Shown in pieces: positions 1 through 7,642 of a DNA stretch of 15,600 nucleotides (positions are counted from its first letter, which is position 1; every line of letters starts with the position of its first letter). The position numbers and the translations under genes are program-made. The stretch lies in NCBI GenBank assembly GCA_023258935.1, contig JAHFRG010000015.1:2121-17720 (forward strand). Direction: 5' to 3'. This DNA comes from Betaproteobacteria bacterium (GTDB lineage Bacteria > Pseudomonadota > Gammaproteobacteria > Burkholderiales > JAHFRG01). The notes under the pieces were generated by a model, which saw only the letters and a program-made list of their open reading frames with translations, searched no databases and was not told where the DNA came from.

Positions 1-398
1 ACCAGAGCGTGCGGCAAGGTCATCGCGGAAAGTGATAACCGGGTATCTGCGCTGTTCTTGATTTCTTCATGCAGCCCGTCAGCTCCGCCGATGACAAATG
101 CCACATCACGCCCCGCCTGCATCCAGGCCGCAAGGTTTTGCGCAAGCTGCTCGGTGCTTAAAGCCCGCCCGCTTTCGTCCAGCACCACCCGCCGGCAGTT
201 GCGCGGCAGGGAAGCGAGTATGCGCCCGCGCTCGGCATCCAGCACCCGGTTCAAGGATTTTCCAGCGCTGCGCTTTTCCGCTTTGATTTCGATTAGCTGC
301 ATCTTGGCCTTGGGTGGCATGCGCTTCGCGTATTCGGAAAAACCCATGTCAACCCAGGCCGGCATTTTATTGCCTACCGCTATAATCCACAGCTTCAT
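1..398 (-). CDS. rlmH: 23S rRNA (pseudouridine1915-N3)-methyltransferase RlmH, C-terminus cut by window edge
   Basis: RlmH is a small SPOUT-class methyltransferase that uses S-adenosylmethionine to methylate pseudouridine 1915 in helix 69 of 23S rRNA on the 70S ribosome. About 132 residues are visible from the ATG at 398-396. The protein opens with MKLWIIAVGNKMPAWV, a typical family start, and carries the conserved FVIGGADGLHEEI stretch followed by SLSAMTLPHAL, part of the SAM-binding trefoil knot. The family is about 155 residues long, so roughly the last 23 lie outside the window. The start is 9 bases after the rsfS stop, with a GAGAG ribosome binding site in the gap, so the two are very likely co-transcribed. 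The rsfS-rlmH pairing is common in proteobacteria and supports the call. No internal break is seen. Confidence 0.95.
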   Translation of the reverse strand, partial: MKLWIIAVGNKMPAWVDMGFSEYAKRMPPKAKMQLIEIKAEKRSAGKSLNRVLDAERGRILASLPRNCRRVVLDESGRALSTEQLAQNLAAWMQAGRDVAFVIGGADGLHEEIKNSADTRLSLSAMTLPHAL

Positions 399-407
399 TA
401 CTCTCAG

Positions 408-767
408 CTAGAAGGCGGCAGTCTTACGGCCGCGGCGCACCGGCCTGGAATAACCCCACAACTGCTCCAGGTTGTAGTACTTGCGCACCGCGGGCTGCAT
501 GATGTGCACCACCACATCACCTAGATCCACCAGCACCCATTCGCCATTTTCTTCCCCTTCCACGCCATGCACTTTTGCACCGAAGGATTTCAGCTTTTCC
601 TGCACGTTGCGGGAAAGCGCCTTGGTTTGCCGCGTGGAGTCTGCGCTGGCGATGACCATCCAATTAAACAAACTCGTCATGAGGCGCACGTCGAGCACCA
701 CGATATCCCGCGCCTTGATGTCTTCCAACGCAGCTACCGTGGCCTTGACCATTTTATCGAGTCTCAT
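408..767 (-). CDS. rsfS: ribosomal silencing factor RsfS (Iojap/DUF143 family)
   Basis: RsfS binds ribosomal protein uL14 on the 50S subunit and blocks joining with 30S, which lowers translation in poor conditions. The protein has 119 residues. Family features seen are the N-terminal ALEDIKARDIVVLDV helix-strand, FNWMVIASADSTRQ, the GVEGEENGEWVLVDLGDVVVHIM core and a YNLEQLWG end. I chose the ATG at 767 because it overlaps the nadD stop as ATGA (ATG 767-765, TGA 766-764) and a GGGGGCGG run sits just upstream. A second ATG at 752 would shorten it by five residues and cannot be excluded. The open frame continues upstream to 920, but that extension is antisense-like sequence inside nadD and does not resemble the family. 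It lies between nadD and rlmH in the usual order. Confidence 0.94.
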   Translation of the reverse strand: MRLDKMVKATVAALEDIKARDIVVLDVRLMTSLFNWMVIASADSTRQTKALSRNVQEKLKSFGAKVHGVEGEENGEWVLVDLGDVVVHIMQPAVRKYYNLEQLWGYSRPVRRGRKTAAF

Positions 768-1423
768 CCGCCCCCGTGATATAAACCCTGTGCCTGAATA
801 TAATCGAGAACCAATGGCGGAAGCAAATCGCGCGCGCTTTTGCCGCCAGCCAGCCTCTCTCTGATCATTGAAGCGGAAATATCCACCGGTGTGATTTCCA
901 AAATAATAATTGCGCCACACGGCTTGTTGATTGCGGCCAGCGGGGATTTTGCGCTGCGTTTTGTAAATTCTTCCATTAGAGGCGATTGCAAATGCCTTGG
1001 ATCAAAGCCGGGGCGTTGGGCAACCACGATGTGCGCCAATTCAAACAATTTGTTCCAGCGGTGCCACGAAGCAAGTCCTGCAAAAGCATCTGCTCCCATG
1101 AGTAGGCACAGCGGTCTTTTACCGCCCACCTCGGCGCGGATCGCATTCAGGGAATCCACGGTGTAACTGGTGCCTTCGCGCAGAATTTCACGCTGGTCCA
1201 GAACGAAGCATGGATTGCCGGAAATCGCAAGCTTGAGCATTTGCACGCGCTGCTCAGCCGAGACATGTGGCTGGCCACGGTGCGGCGGGACGTTTGCCGG
1301 TACAAAACGCACCTCTGCGAGATCAAGACGGTCGGCGGCCTCCCTTGCAAGCGCGAGATGGCCGTAATGCACCGGATCAAACACGCCGCCAAAAACGCCT
1401 ATGGGTTTTAATTCACTGGCCAC
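764..1423 (-). CDS. nadD: nicotinate-nucleotide adenylyltransferase NadD
   Basis: NadD joins ATP and nicotinate mononucleotide to give deamido-NAD and pyrophosphate, the committed late step of NAD synthesis in the cytoplasm. The 219-residue protein shows the nucleotidyltransferase signature GGVFDPVHYGH at residues 12-22 (GxFDPxHxGH), the substrate-site GADAF near 110-114 with Trp120 and Trp123, and the C-terminal ISASMIR (182-188) equivalent to the SSTxIR ATP-binding motif. The start is a GTG at 1423, nine bases after the aceF stop and in the same frame as aceF (TGA, three sense codons, GTG). No good ribosome binding site is visible, so translation probably depends on ribosomes finishing aceF. 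Its 3' end overlaps rsfS by four bases. Placement behind pyruvate dehydrogenase genes is less usual than the nadD-rsfS-rlmH order itself. Confidence 0.95.
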   Translation of the reverse strand: MASELKPIGVFGGVFDPVHYGHLALAREAADRLDLAEVRFVPANVPPHRGQPHVSAEQRVQMLKLAISGNPCFVLDQREILREGTSYTVDSLNAIRAEVGGKRPLCLLMGADAFAGLASWHRWNKLFELAHIVVAQRPGFDPRHLQSPLMEEFTKRSAKSPLAAINKPCGAIIILEITPVDISASMIRERLAGGKSARDLLPPLVLDYIQAQGLYHGGG

Positions 1424-1432
1424 AGAAGAAAA

Positions 1433-2749
1433 TCAAAGGAGCAGGCGTCGGATGTCGGAAAGCACCGAGCAAAGGTAGGTAGTGAAGCGCGCAGCGGCAG
1501 CGCCGTCGATTACACGGTGATCGTAAGAGAGCGCCAGCGGCAGAATCAGTTTGGGCGTGAACTGGCCATCTATGTATACCGGTTTGGTCTGTGCTTTGGA
1601 TACGCCGAGTACCGCCACCTCGGGGGCGTTGATGATGGGCGTGAACGCGGTGCCGCCGATGCCACCCAGGCTGGAAATGGAAAAGCAGCCGCCCTGCATT
1701 TCGGCGGGGGAGAGTTTTTTCTCTCGCGCACGCTTGCTGACTTCTGCTAGTTCGCGCGCCAAATCGAACACTCCTTTGCGGTCGGCATCGCGAATCACCG
1801 GCACCACCAGGCCTTCTGGCGTGTCCACCGCTACGCCGATGTGGTAATACTTTTTGAGAACCAGATTCTCGCCGCTTTTGTCGAGCGAGGCGTTGAATTC
1901 CGGGTGCGCCTTCAGTGCCGTCACGCACGCCTTGATGAGAAACGAGAGCATGGTGAGCTTGAAACCTTGTTTTTCAGTTTCGGCGCTGCTGGACTTGCGG
2001 AACGCTTCAAGATCAGTGATGTCGGCTTCATCATGCTGCGTGACATGAGGAATGCTAACCCAATTACGGTGCAGGTTGGCGCCGGCAAGTCTCTTGATGC
2101 GCGATAGCTGAACCGTTTCAATCGCGCCGAACTTGGCGAAATCCACCTGCGGCATTTCCGGAAGCGTGAAACCGGCGCCTGCGCGTGGCCGCGAGAGTTC
2201 GCTTTTCACATACCCTTGCACATCTTCCTTGAGGATGCGGCTTTTCGGCCCTGACCCCGCAACATAACCAAGATCAACACCCAGCTCACGGGCGAAACGG
2301 CGCACCGAAGGACTGGCGTGAGCAAGATGCGCGCGCTCCGGCATTGCCGGAAGCGTAGGTGGCGCATGTAACCTTACATCCCGACCTTCAGCCTTGAGGG
2401 AAGCTGGAACATTTTTCTCTTGCTCCGCCCCAATAGAAGGAAAGGATGCGCGTGCAGCTACCGTTTCAGCATCTTTAGCCGGGGCGGCCGTCGCAAGCGG
2501 GGTCTCATCGCTCACCCCGATGGCAAGAAGCACCGAGCCTTCGGAAACTTTGTCGCCCACCTTGATCTTGAGCGCCTTCACCACTCCACTATAAGGTGAA
2601 GGAATATCCATGGTGGCCTTGTCGGACTCCAGCGTGAGCAGCGGATCTTCCTTCTTCACCGCATCGCCTGGCTTGACCAACACCTCGATGATGGGAACAT
2701 TCTTGAAGTCGCCGATATCCGGCACCAAGACGTCTTTTACTGTTCCCAT
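1433..2749 (-). CDS. aceF: pyruvate dehydrogenase E2, dihydrolipoamide acetyltransferase
   Basis: E2 forms the core of the pyruvate dehydrogenase complex and passes the acetyl group from E1 through lipoamide to CoA, making acetyl-CoA. The 438-residue protein has one N-terminal lipoyl domain (about 1-79) with the lipoylated Lys44 in ESDKATM, a linker, a peripheral subunit-binding domain (about 144-182, HASPSVRRFARELGVDL and GSGPKSRILKEDV) and a C-terminal catalytic acyltransferase domain (about 205-438) with the active-site DHRVIDG, His411 and Asp415. E. coli AceF has three lipoyl domains; a single one is common elsewhere. The ATG at 2749 follows the aceE stop by 21 bases with a GAGCG ribosome binding site. 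A 2-oxoglutarate or branched-chain E2 is unlikely because the partner upstream is AceE. No E3 gene follows, since nadD starts 9 bases later. Confidence 0.95.
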   Translation of the reverse strand: MGTVKDVLVPDIGDFKNVPIIEVLVKPGDAVKKEDPLLTLESDKATMDIPSPYSGVVKALKIKVGDKVSEGSVLLAIGVSDETPLATAAPAKDAETVAARASFPSIGAEQEKNVPASLKAEGRDVRLHAPPTLPAMPERAHLAHASPSVRRFARELGVDLGYVAGSGPKSRILKEDVQGYVKSELSRPRAGAGFTLPEMPQVDFAKFGAIETVQLSRIKRLAGANLHRNWVSIPHVTQHDEADITDLEAFRKSSSAETEKQGFKLTMLSFLIKACVTALKAHPEFNASLDKSGENLVLKKYYHIGVAVDTPEGLVVPVIRDADRKGVFDLARELAEVSKRAREKKLSPAEMQGGCFSISSLGGIGGTAFTPIINAPEVAVLGVSKAQTKPVYIDGQFTPKLILPLALSYDHRVIDGAAAARFTTYLCSVLSDIRRLLL

Positions 2750-2770
2750 TTTTATCGCTCAGCCAGCTAA

Positions 2771-5431
2771 TTACACTGTCACCGGATTGGGTTTATCGGG
2801 GTCGATGCCGTATTTCTTGATAGCTTGAGTAACCATGGCGACAGGCGCTTCTCCTTCATCAGCGAGAGCTTTAAGCGCGGCGACGGCAACATAATAGCGG
2901 TCCATCTCGAAGAACTTACGCAATTGCCGGCGGGTGTCGGAACGACCAAAGCCGTCGGTACCGAGCGTCAGATAATGTTTCGGCAAAAACATACGAATCT
3001 GGTCGGAGTAAATTTTCATATAATCCGTCGCGGCAACCACCGGCCCCTTGCGATCCTTGAGACAGGTTTCTACATGGCTCAAGCGCGGCTTATCATCGGG
3101 ATGCAGCATATTCCAGCGCTGCACATCCAATCCGTCGCGGCGCAGTTGATTGAAGCTGGTGACGCTCCAGATATCCGACGCGATCCCGAAATCCTGCTTG
3201 AGAAGTTCCGCTGCCGCAATCACTTCGCGCAGAATGGTACCACTACCCAGCAGTTGCACTCGCGGTGCTTTTTTGTCCGCTTGTCCCTCGCTGAATAAAT
3301 ACATGCCTTTGAGGATTCCTTCTTCAGCTCCTTTCGGCATGGCCGGATGAGCGTAGTTTTCGTTCATCAGGGTGATGTAGTAAAAAACATCTTCCTGCTC
3401 CCGGTACATGCGGCGCAGCCCGTCCTGCATTATCACAGCAAGCTCATAAGCAAAAGTCGGGTCATAGGAAACGCAGTTGGGAATGGTGGAAGCAATCAAC
3501 TGACTGTGCCCGTCCTCGTGCTGCAAGCCTTCGCCGTTTAGCGTGGTGCGGCCGGAAGTGCCCCCGAGCAGGAAACCGCGTGCGCGGGAATCGCCCGCCG
3601 CCCAGGCCAGATCGCCGGTGCGCTGGAAGCCGAACATTGAATAGAAAATGTAGAACGGAATCATCGAAACGCCATGCGTGCTGTACGACGTGGCTGCGGC
3701 GATCCACGACGACATGGCACCGGCTTCGCAGATGCCTTCCTGCAATATCTGCCCGTTTTTGTCTTCCTTATAGAACATCAGCTGATCGGCGTCCTGGGGT
3801 GTGTAGAGCTGCCCCACCGAAGACCAGATGCCCAGTTGCCGGAACATGCCCTCCATGCCGAAAGTGCGCGATTCGTCAGGAACGATAGGCACAACGTGCT
3901 TGCCGATACTTTTGTCTTTAACCAGGATGTTCAAGAGACGCACAAAAACCATGGTGGTGGAAGCTTCGCGTCCTTCACCGCCGGCTTTCAAAAAAGCGTC
4001 GAACGCCGACAGCGGTGGGATTTCCAGCAGTTCCGCTTTTCTGCGGCGCGCGGGTAGATAACCACCCAGCGCCATGCGGTGCTCGCGCATGTAATTAAGC
4101 TCCGGCGAGCCTTCCTCGAATTTGAGATAAGGCACTTCCTCGATTTTGTCGTCGGGAATCGGCAAATTGAAACGATCGCGGAAAGCTTTGAGGGAAGTCG
4201 TCCCCATTTTTTTCTGCTGGTGCGTGATGTTCTGCGATTCGCCCGCCTCCCCCATGCCATAGCCTTTAACCGTCTTGGCGAGTATTACCGTGGGCTGACC
4301 CTTGTGCTTCACCGCGGCGCTGTAGGCGGCGTAAATCTTGTGCGGGTCGTGTCCGCCGCGGTTCAAGCGCCAGATGTCGTCGTCAGTCATGTTGGCGACC
4401 ATCTCCAGGAGCTCGGGATACTTGCCGAAGAAATATTTGCGTATATAGGCACCGTCCTTGGCGCGATAAGTCTGATACTCGCCGTCCACGCATTCATCCA
4501 TGAGCTTTTGCAACAGCCCTTTGGTGTCCCTGGCCAGCAGCGGGTCCCAGTAACCGCCCCATATGAGTTTAATCACGTTCCAACCGGCGCCGCGAAAGTC
4601 CGCTTCCAGTTCCTGGATAATTTTGCCGTTGCCCCGCACCGGCCCGTCGAGACGCTGCAGATTGCAGTTCACCACGAAAATCAGGTTGTCGAGCTTCTCG
4701 CGCGCGGCGATGCCGATTGCGCCCATGGATTCCGGCTCGTCCACTTCGCCGTCCCCGATAAAACACCAGACCTTGCGCCCTTCTGTGTTGACTAGCTCCC
4801 GATCGTGTAGATATTTCATGAAGCGCGCCTGATAAATCGCCATCAGCGGACCAAGGCCCATGGACACGGTGGGAAACTGCCAGAATTCAGGCATCAACCA
4901 CGGATGGGGATATGAGGACAGGCCCTTGCCGCCCACTTCCTGACGGAAATGGTCGAGCTGTTCCTCGGTGAGCCTGCCCAGCATGAAGGCGCGGGAATAG
5001 ATGCCCGGTGCCGAGTGACCTTGCACGTAAACCAAGTCGCCGCCGTGTTTCTCAGACGGCGCATGCCAGAAGTGGTTGTAGCCGACATCGTACAGCGTGG
5101 CTGCGGAAGCGAAGCTCGCGATATGGCCGCCAACGTTGGTGTCCTTGTTGGCGCGCACCACCATGGCAAGCGCGTTCCAGCGCGCGTAGGAACGGATACG
5201 GTGCTCCAGCTCGTGATTACCCGGCGAACGTTCCTCTTTTGCCGGCGGAATAGTGTTGATGTAAGCGGTGTTCGCGCTGTAGGGAAGATAAGCCCCGGAG
5301 CGACGCGCCTTTTCAATGAGTTTTTCCAAGAGATAATGCGCGCGGTCGGGGCCTTCGCGCTCAAGAACGGCTTGCAATGCATCCAGCCATTCCTGTGTTT
5401 CCTGGGGATCGGGATCAGGAAATCTGTCCAT
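2771..5431 (-). CDS. aceE: pyruvate dehydrogenase E1 component, homodimeric type
   Basis: AceE is the thiamine-diphosphate E1 that decarboxylates pyruvate and reductively acetylates the lipoyl arm of E2. From the ATG at 5431 it has 886 residues, almost the same as E. coli AceE (887). The ThDP/Mg motif is GDGEVDEPES at 226-235 with the closing NCN at 255-257. Histidines matching the E. coli active-site residues are at about 103 (GGHIASF), 139 (QGHSAPG) and 404 (NITHQQKKM). A GTG at 5440 would add three residues, but the ATG has an AAGG ribosome binding site eight bases upstream and the GTG has none, so I chose the ATG. It is the first gene of the apparent aceE-aceF-nadD-rsfS-rlmH unit, with a promoter-like hexamer and repeat cluster in front. 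The frame is intact throughout. Confidence 0.97.
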   Translation of the reverse strand: MDRFPDPDPQETQEWLDALQAVLEREGPDRAHYLLEKLIEKARRSGAYLPYSANTAYINTIPPAKEERSPGNHELEHRIRSYARWNALAMVVRANKDTNVGGHIASFASAATLYDVGYNHFWHAPSEKHGGDLVYVQGHSAPGIYSRAFMLGRLTEEQLDHFRQEVGGKGLSSYPHPWLMPEFWQFPTVSMGLGPLMAIYQARFMKYLHDRELVNTEGRKVWCFIGDGEVDEPESMGAIGIAAREKLDNLIFVVNCNLQRLDGPVRGNGKIIQELEADFRGAGWNVIKLIWGGYWDPLLARDTKGLLQKLMDECVDGEYQTYRAKDGAYIRKYFFGKYPELLEMVANMTDDDIWRLNRGGHDPHKIYAAYSAAVKHKGQPTVILAKTVKGYGMGEAGESQNITHQQKKMGTTSLKAFRDRFNLPIPDDKIEEVPYLKFEEGSPELNYMREHRMALGGYLPARRRKAELLEIPPLSAFDAFLKAGGEGREASTTMVFVRLLNILVKDKSIGKHVVPIVPDESRTFGMEGMFRQLGIWSSVGQLYTPQDADQLMFYKEDKNGQILQEGICEAGAMSSWIAAATSYSTHGVSMIPFYIFYSMFGFQRTGDLAWAAGDSRARGFLLGGTSGRTTLNGEGLQHEDGHSQLIASTIPNCVSYDPTFAYELAVIMQDGLRRMYREQEDVFYYITLMNENYAHPAMPKGAEEGILKGMYLFSEGQADKKAPRVQLLGSGTILREVIAAAELLKQDFGIASDIWSVTSFNQLRRDGLDVQRWNMLHPDDKPRLSHVETCLKDRKGPVVAATDYMKIYSDQIRMFLPKHYLTLGTDGFGRSDTRRQLRKFFEMDRYYVAVAALKALADEGEAPVAMVTQAIKKYGIDPDKPNPVTV

Positions 5432-5450
5432 GGTCGCCACCTTGGCTTAA

Positions 5451-5507
5451 GGTATTCTAGATACCTGCTTCACTTGTGGTAAAGCCAAGTATCTACTAGG
5501 TATCTAG
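5451..5507. promoter_or_regulatory. GTATCTA repeat cluster upstream of aceE, putative operator
   Basis: Four related elements lie in 57 bases: GGTATTCTAG (5451-5460), CTAGATACC (5457-5465), GTATCTA (5489-5495) and GGTATCTAG (5499-5507). The second and fourth are perfect 9-base inverted repeats of each other. The third and fourth are direct repeats 11 bases apart, about one helical turn. The cluster lies between the candidate -10 and the aceE start codon, where a bound repressor would block transcription. It does not match the enterobacterial PdhR operator (an inverted ATTGGT/ACCAAT), so the regulator is unknown. The repeats are directly visible; the operator role is inferred. Confidence 0.45.
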
Positions 5508-5514
5508 TTGTTAA

Positions 5515-5520
5515 ATTATA
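5515..5520 (-). promoter_or_regulatory. -10 hexamer of putative aceE promoter
   Basis: The minus strand reads TATAAT, a perfect sigma-70 -10 element, about 84 bases before the aceE ATG. The -35 region 16-18 bases upstream is poor (CATTAG at 17), so the promoter may need an activator or may be weak. Transcription would start near 5508, directly next to the repeat cluster. Confidence 0.4.
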
Positions 5521-5645
5521 ACACCAACACCCGCAGACTAATGACCAAAGGCAAAGGGGACATTTCAATACTCGAGGCGCGTCTTTCTGAAGAAACTCAG
5601 TGGAAGACTTTACGAATTGAAGTCAAATCTAAATTCTTTATTCGC

Positions 5646-7454
5646 CTATTGAGCTTTGGTGTCAAAGCGGAATTTCACGTAAGAGCCCGGCGCGTCTTCC
5701 AGCGCTTTCAATTTCCCTATGCCGGGAACGCGCGCGGGCACTTTTTCGCCGCCGTAATCCGCAACCCATTTGCTCCAGTCCGTCCACCACGAGCCATCGT
5801 TTTGCTTGGCGCCCTTGAGCCAGGAATTAGGATTGGGAGCCAGTTTGGCGTTGGTGCGGTAGCCGTATTTGTAGGAAGACGGCGGATTGATGACGCCGGC
5901 GATGTGCCCCGAGCCGCCGAGCACGAATTTGACCGGACCGTTCATGAGGCGCGCGCCGGCATAAGTGGATTTCCACGGTGCAATGTGATCCTCCACGGTG
6001 GAGAGATAATACGCCGGCGTTTTGACCTTACTTAAATCAATAGGCACGCCTGAGAGCTTCAGCCCGCCCGGCTGCTTCAAAAGATTTTTGATATACATAT
6101 TGCGCAAATAGAAACTATGCATTTTCGCCGGCATGCGTGTGGCATCGGAGTTCCAGTACAGCATATCGAATGGAAACGGATCCTTGCCGAGCAGGTAATT
6201 GTTGACGACAAACGACCAGATTAGGTCGTTCGAGCGCAGCATGTTGAAGGTAGTGGCCATCTCCGAGCCTTCGAGGTAGCCGCGCTTCTCCATGCGTTTC
6301 TCCAGCGCGCTTACTTGCTGCTCGTCGACGAACACTCCCAGTTCCCCCGGCTCGCTAAAATCAATCAAAGTAGCAAAGAACGTAGCGCTTGCGATGCGCT
6401 CATCACCTTTCGCCGCCAGGTAACCCAGCATCGCGGCAAGCAGTGTACCGCCCAGACAGTAGCCAATGGCGTTCACCTTTCTTTCGCCGGTGGCTTTTTC
6501 GATAGCGTCGAGCGCAGTGAGCGAACCCTCGAGCAAATAATCCTCGAAATTCTTGTGAGCAAGTTTGGCATCGGGGTTAACCCAAGAAATCACGAATACG
6601 GTGTGTTCCTGCTCCACCGCCCATTTTATGAAGGAATTGTTTTCGCGCAAGTCGAGGACGTAGAACTTGTTGATCCATGGTGGAATGATGAGCAGAGGTC
6701 GCCGGTACACCTTTTCGGTGGAGGGCTGATACTGGATGAGCTGCATTAATTCATTCTGGAAAACCACCTTGCCCTTGGTGGTGGCGACATTCTTGCCCAG
6801 CTTGAACGCCTCGAGATCGGTCATACGGATGCGCAACTGCTTGCTGTCACCGCGCTCGAGATCCGCAAGCAGATTTTTCAGACCCCTGATCAGGTTATGG
6901 CCTCCGGACTCCACCGTCTCGCGCAACACTTCGGGATTGGTGAGTACGAAGTTGCTGGGGGACAGCGCATCGATGAATTGCCGGGTGTAGAATTCCACCT
7001 TCTTGGCGGTTTGTTCATCGAGTCCTTCGACATTGGACACCGCGCCGTGCAGATGCCGTGCTGCGATGAGATACGACTGCTTGATGTAGTCAAACAAAAA
7101 ATTTTTCTGCCACGCCTCGTCCTTGAAGCGTTTATCGCCGACATCAGGCACTACCACCGGATGACCGTTTTTTTCTCCCATCATTTTCATCACCGAACCA
7201 TGCCATAGCGCTAGATAGTCCTGCCACAGCTTCCACTGCGTTTCCGCCAATTTGAATGGATCAGCCATCATTCTAGTTGTCAGGTCGAGAAACGCCTTGC
7301 CGATATTCAGTTCGCTTGCCATGCCGAGAGCGCCCGCACCAGCGTGGCGCTGGAGGAAATCAGCCATCAACTGATGGCTCTGCTTCGCCATCTCTGCGTA
7401 AGCTTTAGAAAGCTGCATCGGGTCAGTCATTGATACAGTTTGTTGAGTGCTCAT
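5646..7454 (-). CDS. phaC: class I poly(3-hydroxyalkanoate) synthase
   Basis: PhaC polymerises (R)-3-hydroxyacyl-CoA, usually 3-hydroxybutyryl-CoA, into polyester granules in the cytoplasm and releases CoA. The 602-residue length fits class I enzymes, which work without a PhaE or PhaR subunit. The catalytic triad is visible: Cys333 in the lipase-like box GYCLGG (331-336), Asp489 in TVEDHIAPW and His517 in GGSGHIAGVINPP. The N-terminal part (about 70-250) is the PhaC N domain with its PFKLAETQWKLWQDYL segment. The ATG at 7454 is preceded by GGGAAA. The gene stands alone: no phaA, phaB, phasin or phaR is next to it. It is divergent from the LiuR-like regulator with one palindromic operator between them. 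About 130 bases of non-coding sequence with no convincing terminator separate its end from the aceE promoter. Confidence 0.97.
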   Translation of the reverse strand: MSTQQTVSMTDPMQLSKAYAEMAKQSHQLMADFLQRHAGAGALGMASELNIGKAFLDLTTRMMADPFKLAETQWKLWQDYLALWHGSVMKMMGEKNGHPVVVPDVGDKRFKDEAWQKNFLFDYIKQSYLIAARHLHGAVSNVEGLDEQTAKKVEFYTRQFIDALSPSNFVLTNPEVLRETVESGGHNLIRGLKNLLADLERGDSKQLRIRMTDLEAFKLGKNVATTKGKVVFQNELMQLIQYQPSTEKVYRRPLLIIPPWINKFYVLDLRENNSFIKWAVEQEHTVFVISWVNPDAKLAHKNFEDYLLEGSLTALDAIEKATGERKVNAIGYCLGGTLLAAMLGYLAAKGDERIASATFFATLIDFSEPGELGVFVDEQQVSALEKRMEKRGYLEGSEMATTFNMLRSNDLIWSFVVNNYLLGKDPFPFDMLYWNSDATRMPAKMHSFYLRNMYIKNLLKQPGGLKLSGVPIDLSKVKTPAYYLSTVEDHIAPWKSTYAGARLMNGPVKFVLGGSGHIAGVINPPSSYKYGYRTNAKLAPNPNSWLKGAKQNDGSWWTDWSKWVADYGGEKVPARVPGIGKLKALEDAPGSYVKFRFDTKAQ

Positions 7455-7506
7455 CTATTTCCCGAAAATAAAATTCCAAACACCGCCAGCATTGGATTCG
7501 GACAAA

Positions 7507-7526
7507 ACGGGATACGAGATCCCCGT
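7507..7526 (-). other. GC-rich hairpin in the phaC 5' leader
   Basis: GGGAT (7509-7513) and ATCCC (7519-7523) form a perfect five-base inverted repeat with a five-base loop, extendable by ACG/CGT with one bulged base. On the phaC strand the right arm is followed by a short TTTT. It lies about 55 bases before the phaC ATG. It could be a 5' mRNA-stabilising hairpin or a weak attenuator. The T run is too short to call a terminator. Confidence 0.3.
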
Positions 7527-7591
7527 CATCAAACCGGCGCATCATACCGCAAAGTATGTGGTAAATCTGGAGTGAAATAGCCATATAGGTC

Positions 7592-7607
7592 TTTACGTTT
7601 ACGTAAA
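7592..7607. promoter_or_regulatory. LiuR-like operator 1, in the phaC / regulator divergent region
   Basis: TTTACGTTTACGTAAA is an imperfect palindrome whose first 15 complementary bases are identical to those of operator 2 before mvaB. It resembles the palindromic site described for LiuR regulators of branched-chain amino acid catabolism in proteobacteria. It covers the -35 region of the likely regulator promoter, suggesting autorepression, and lies about 140 bases upstream of the phaC start. Confidence 0.75.
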
Positions 7608-7621
7608 ATGGATGATATTAT
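7592..7621 (+). promoter_or_regulatory. putative promoter of the LiuR-like regulator gene
   Basis: A -35-like TTTACG (7592-7597) and a -10-like TATTAT (7616-7621) are separated by 18 bases, giving a start near 7628 and a short leader before the GTG start. The -35 lies inside operator 1. The same AT-rich stretch also reads TATAAT on the minus strand (7622-7617), so a phaC promoter could overlap here. Confidence 0.4.
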
Positions 7622-7642
7622 AGTCGTTATTTCATTAGAAAA

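Noticed and set aside
768..920. N-terminal extension of rsfS to 920
   Set aside because: The extra 51 residues overlap nadD and have no family similarity; the ATG at 767 gives a normal-length RsfS with an ATGA junction.
4079..4795. 238-codon plus-strand open frame opposite aceE
   Set aside because: It lies fully inside the well-conserved aceE and has no ribosome binding site or recognisable domain.
5587..5600. CTGA/TCAG hairpin downstream of phaC as a terminator
   Set aside because: Four-base stem without a following T run on the phaC strand.
5508..6035. Plus-strand open frame starting in the aceE-phaC gap
   Set aside because: Most of it is antisense to phaC; only about 45 codons are in the gap, with no ribosome binding site and no recognisable motif.
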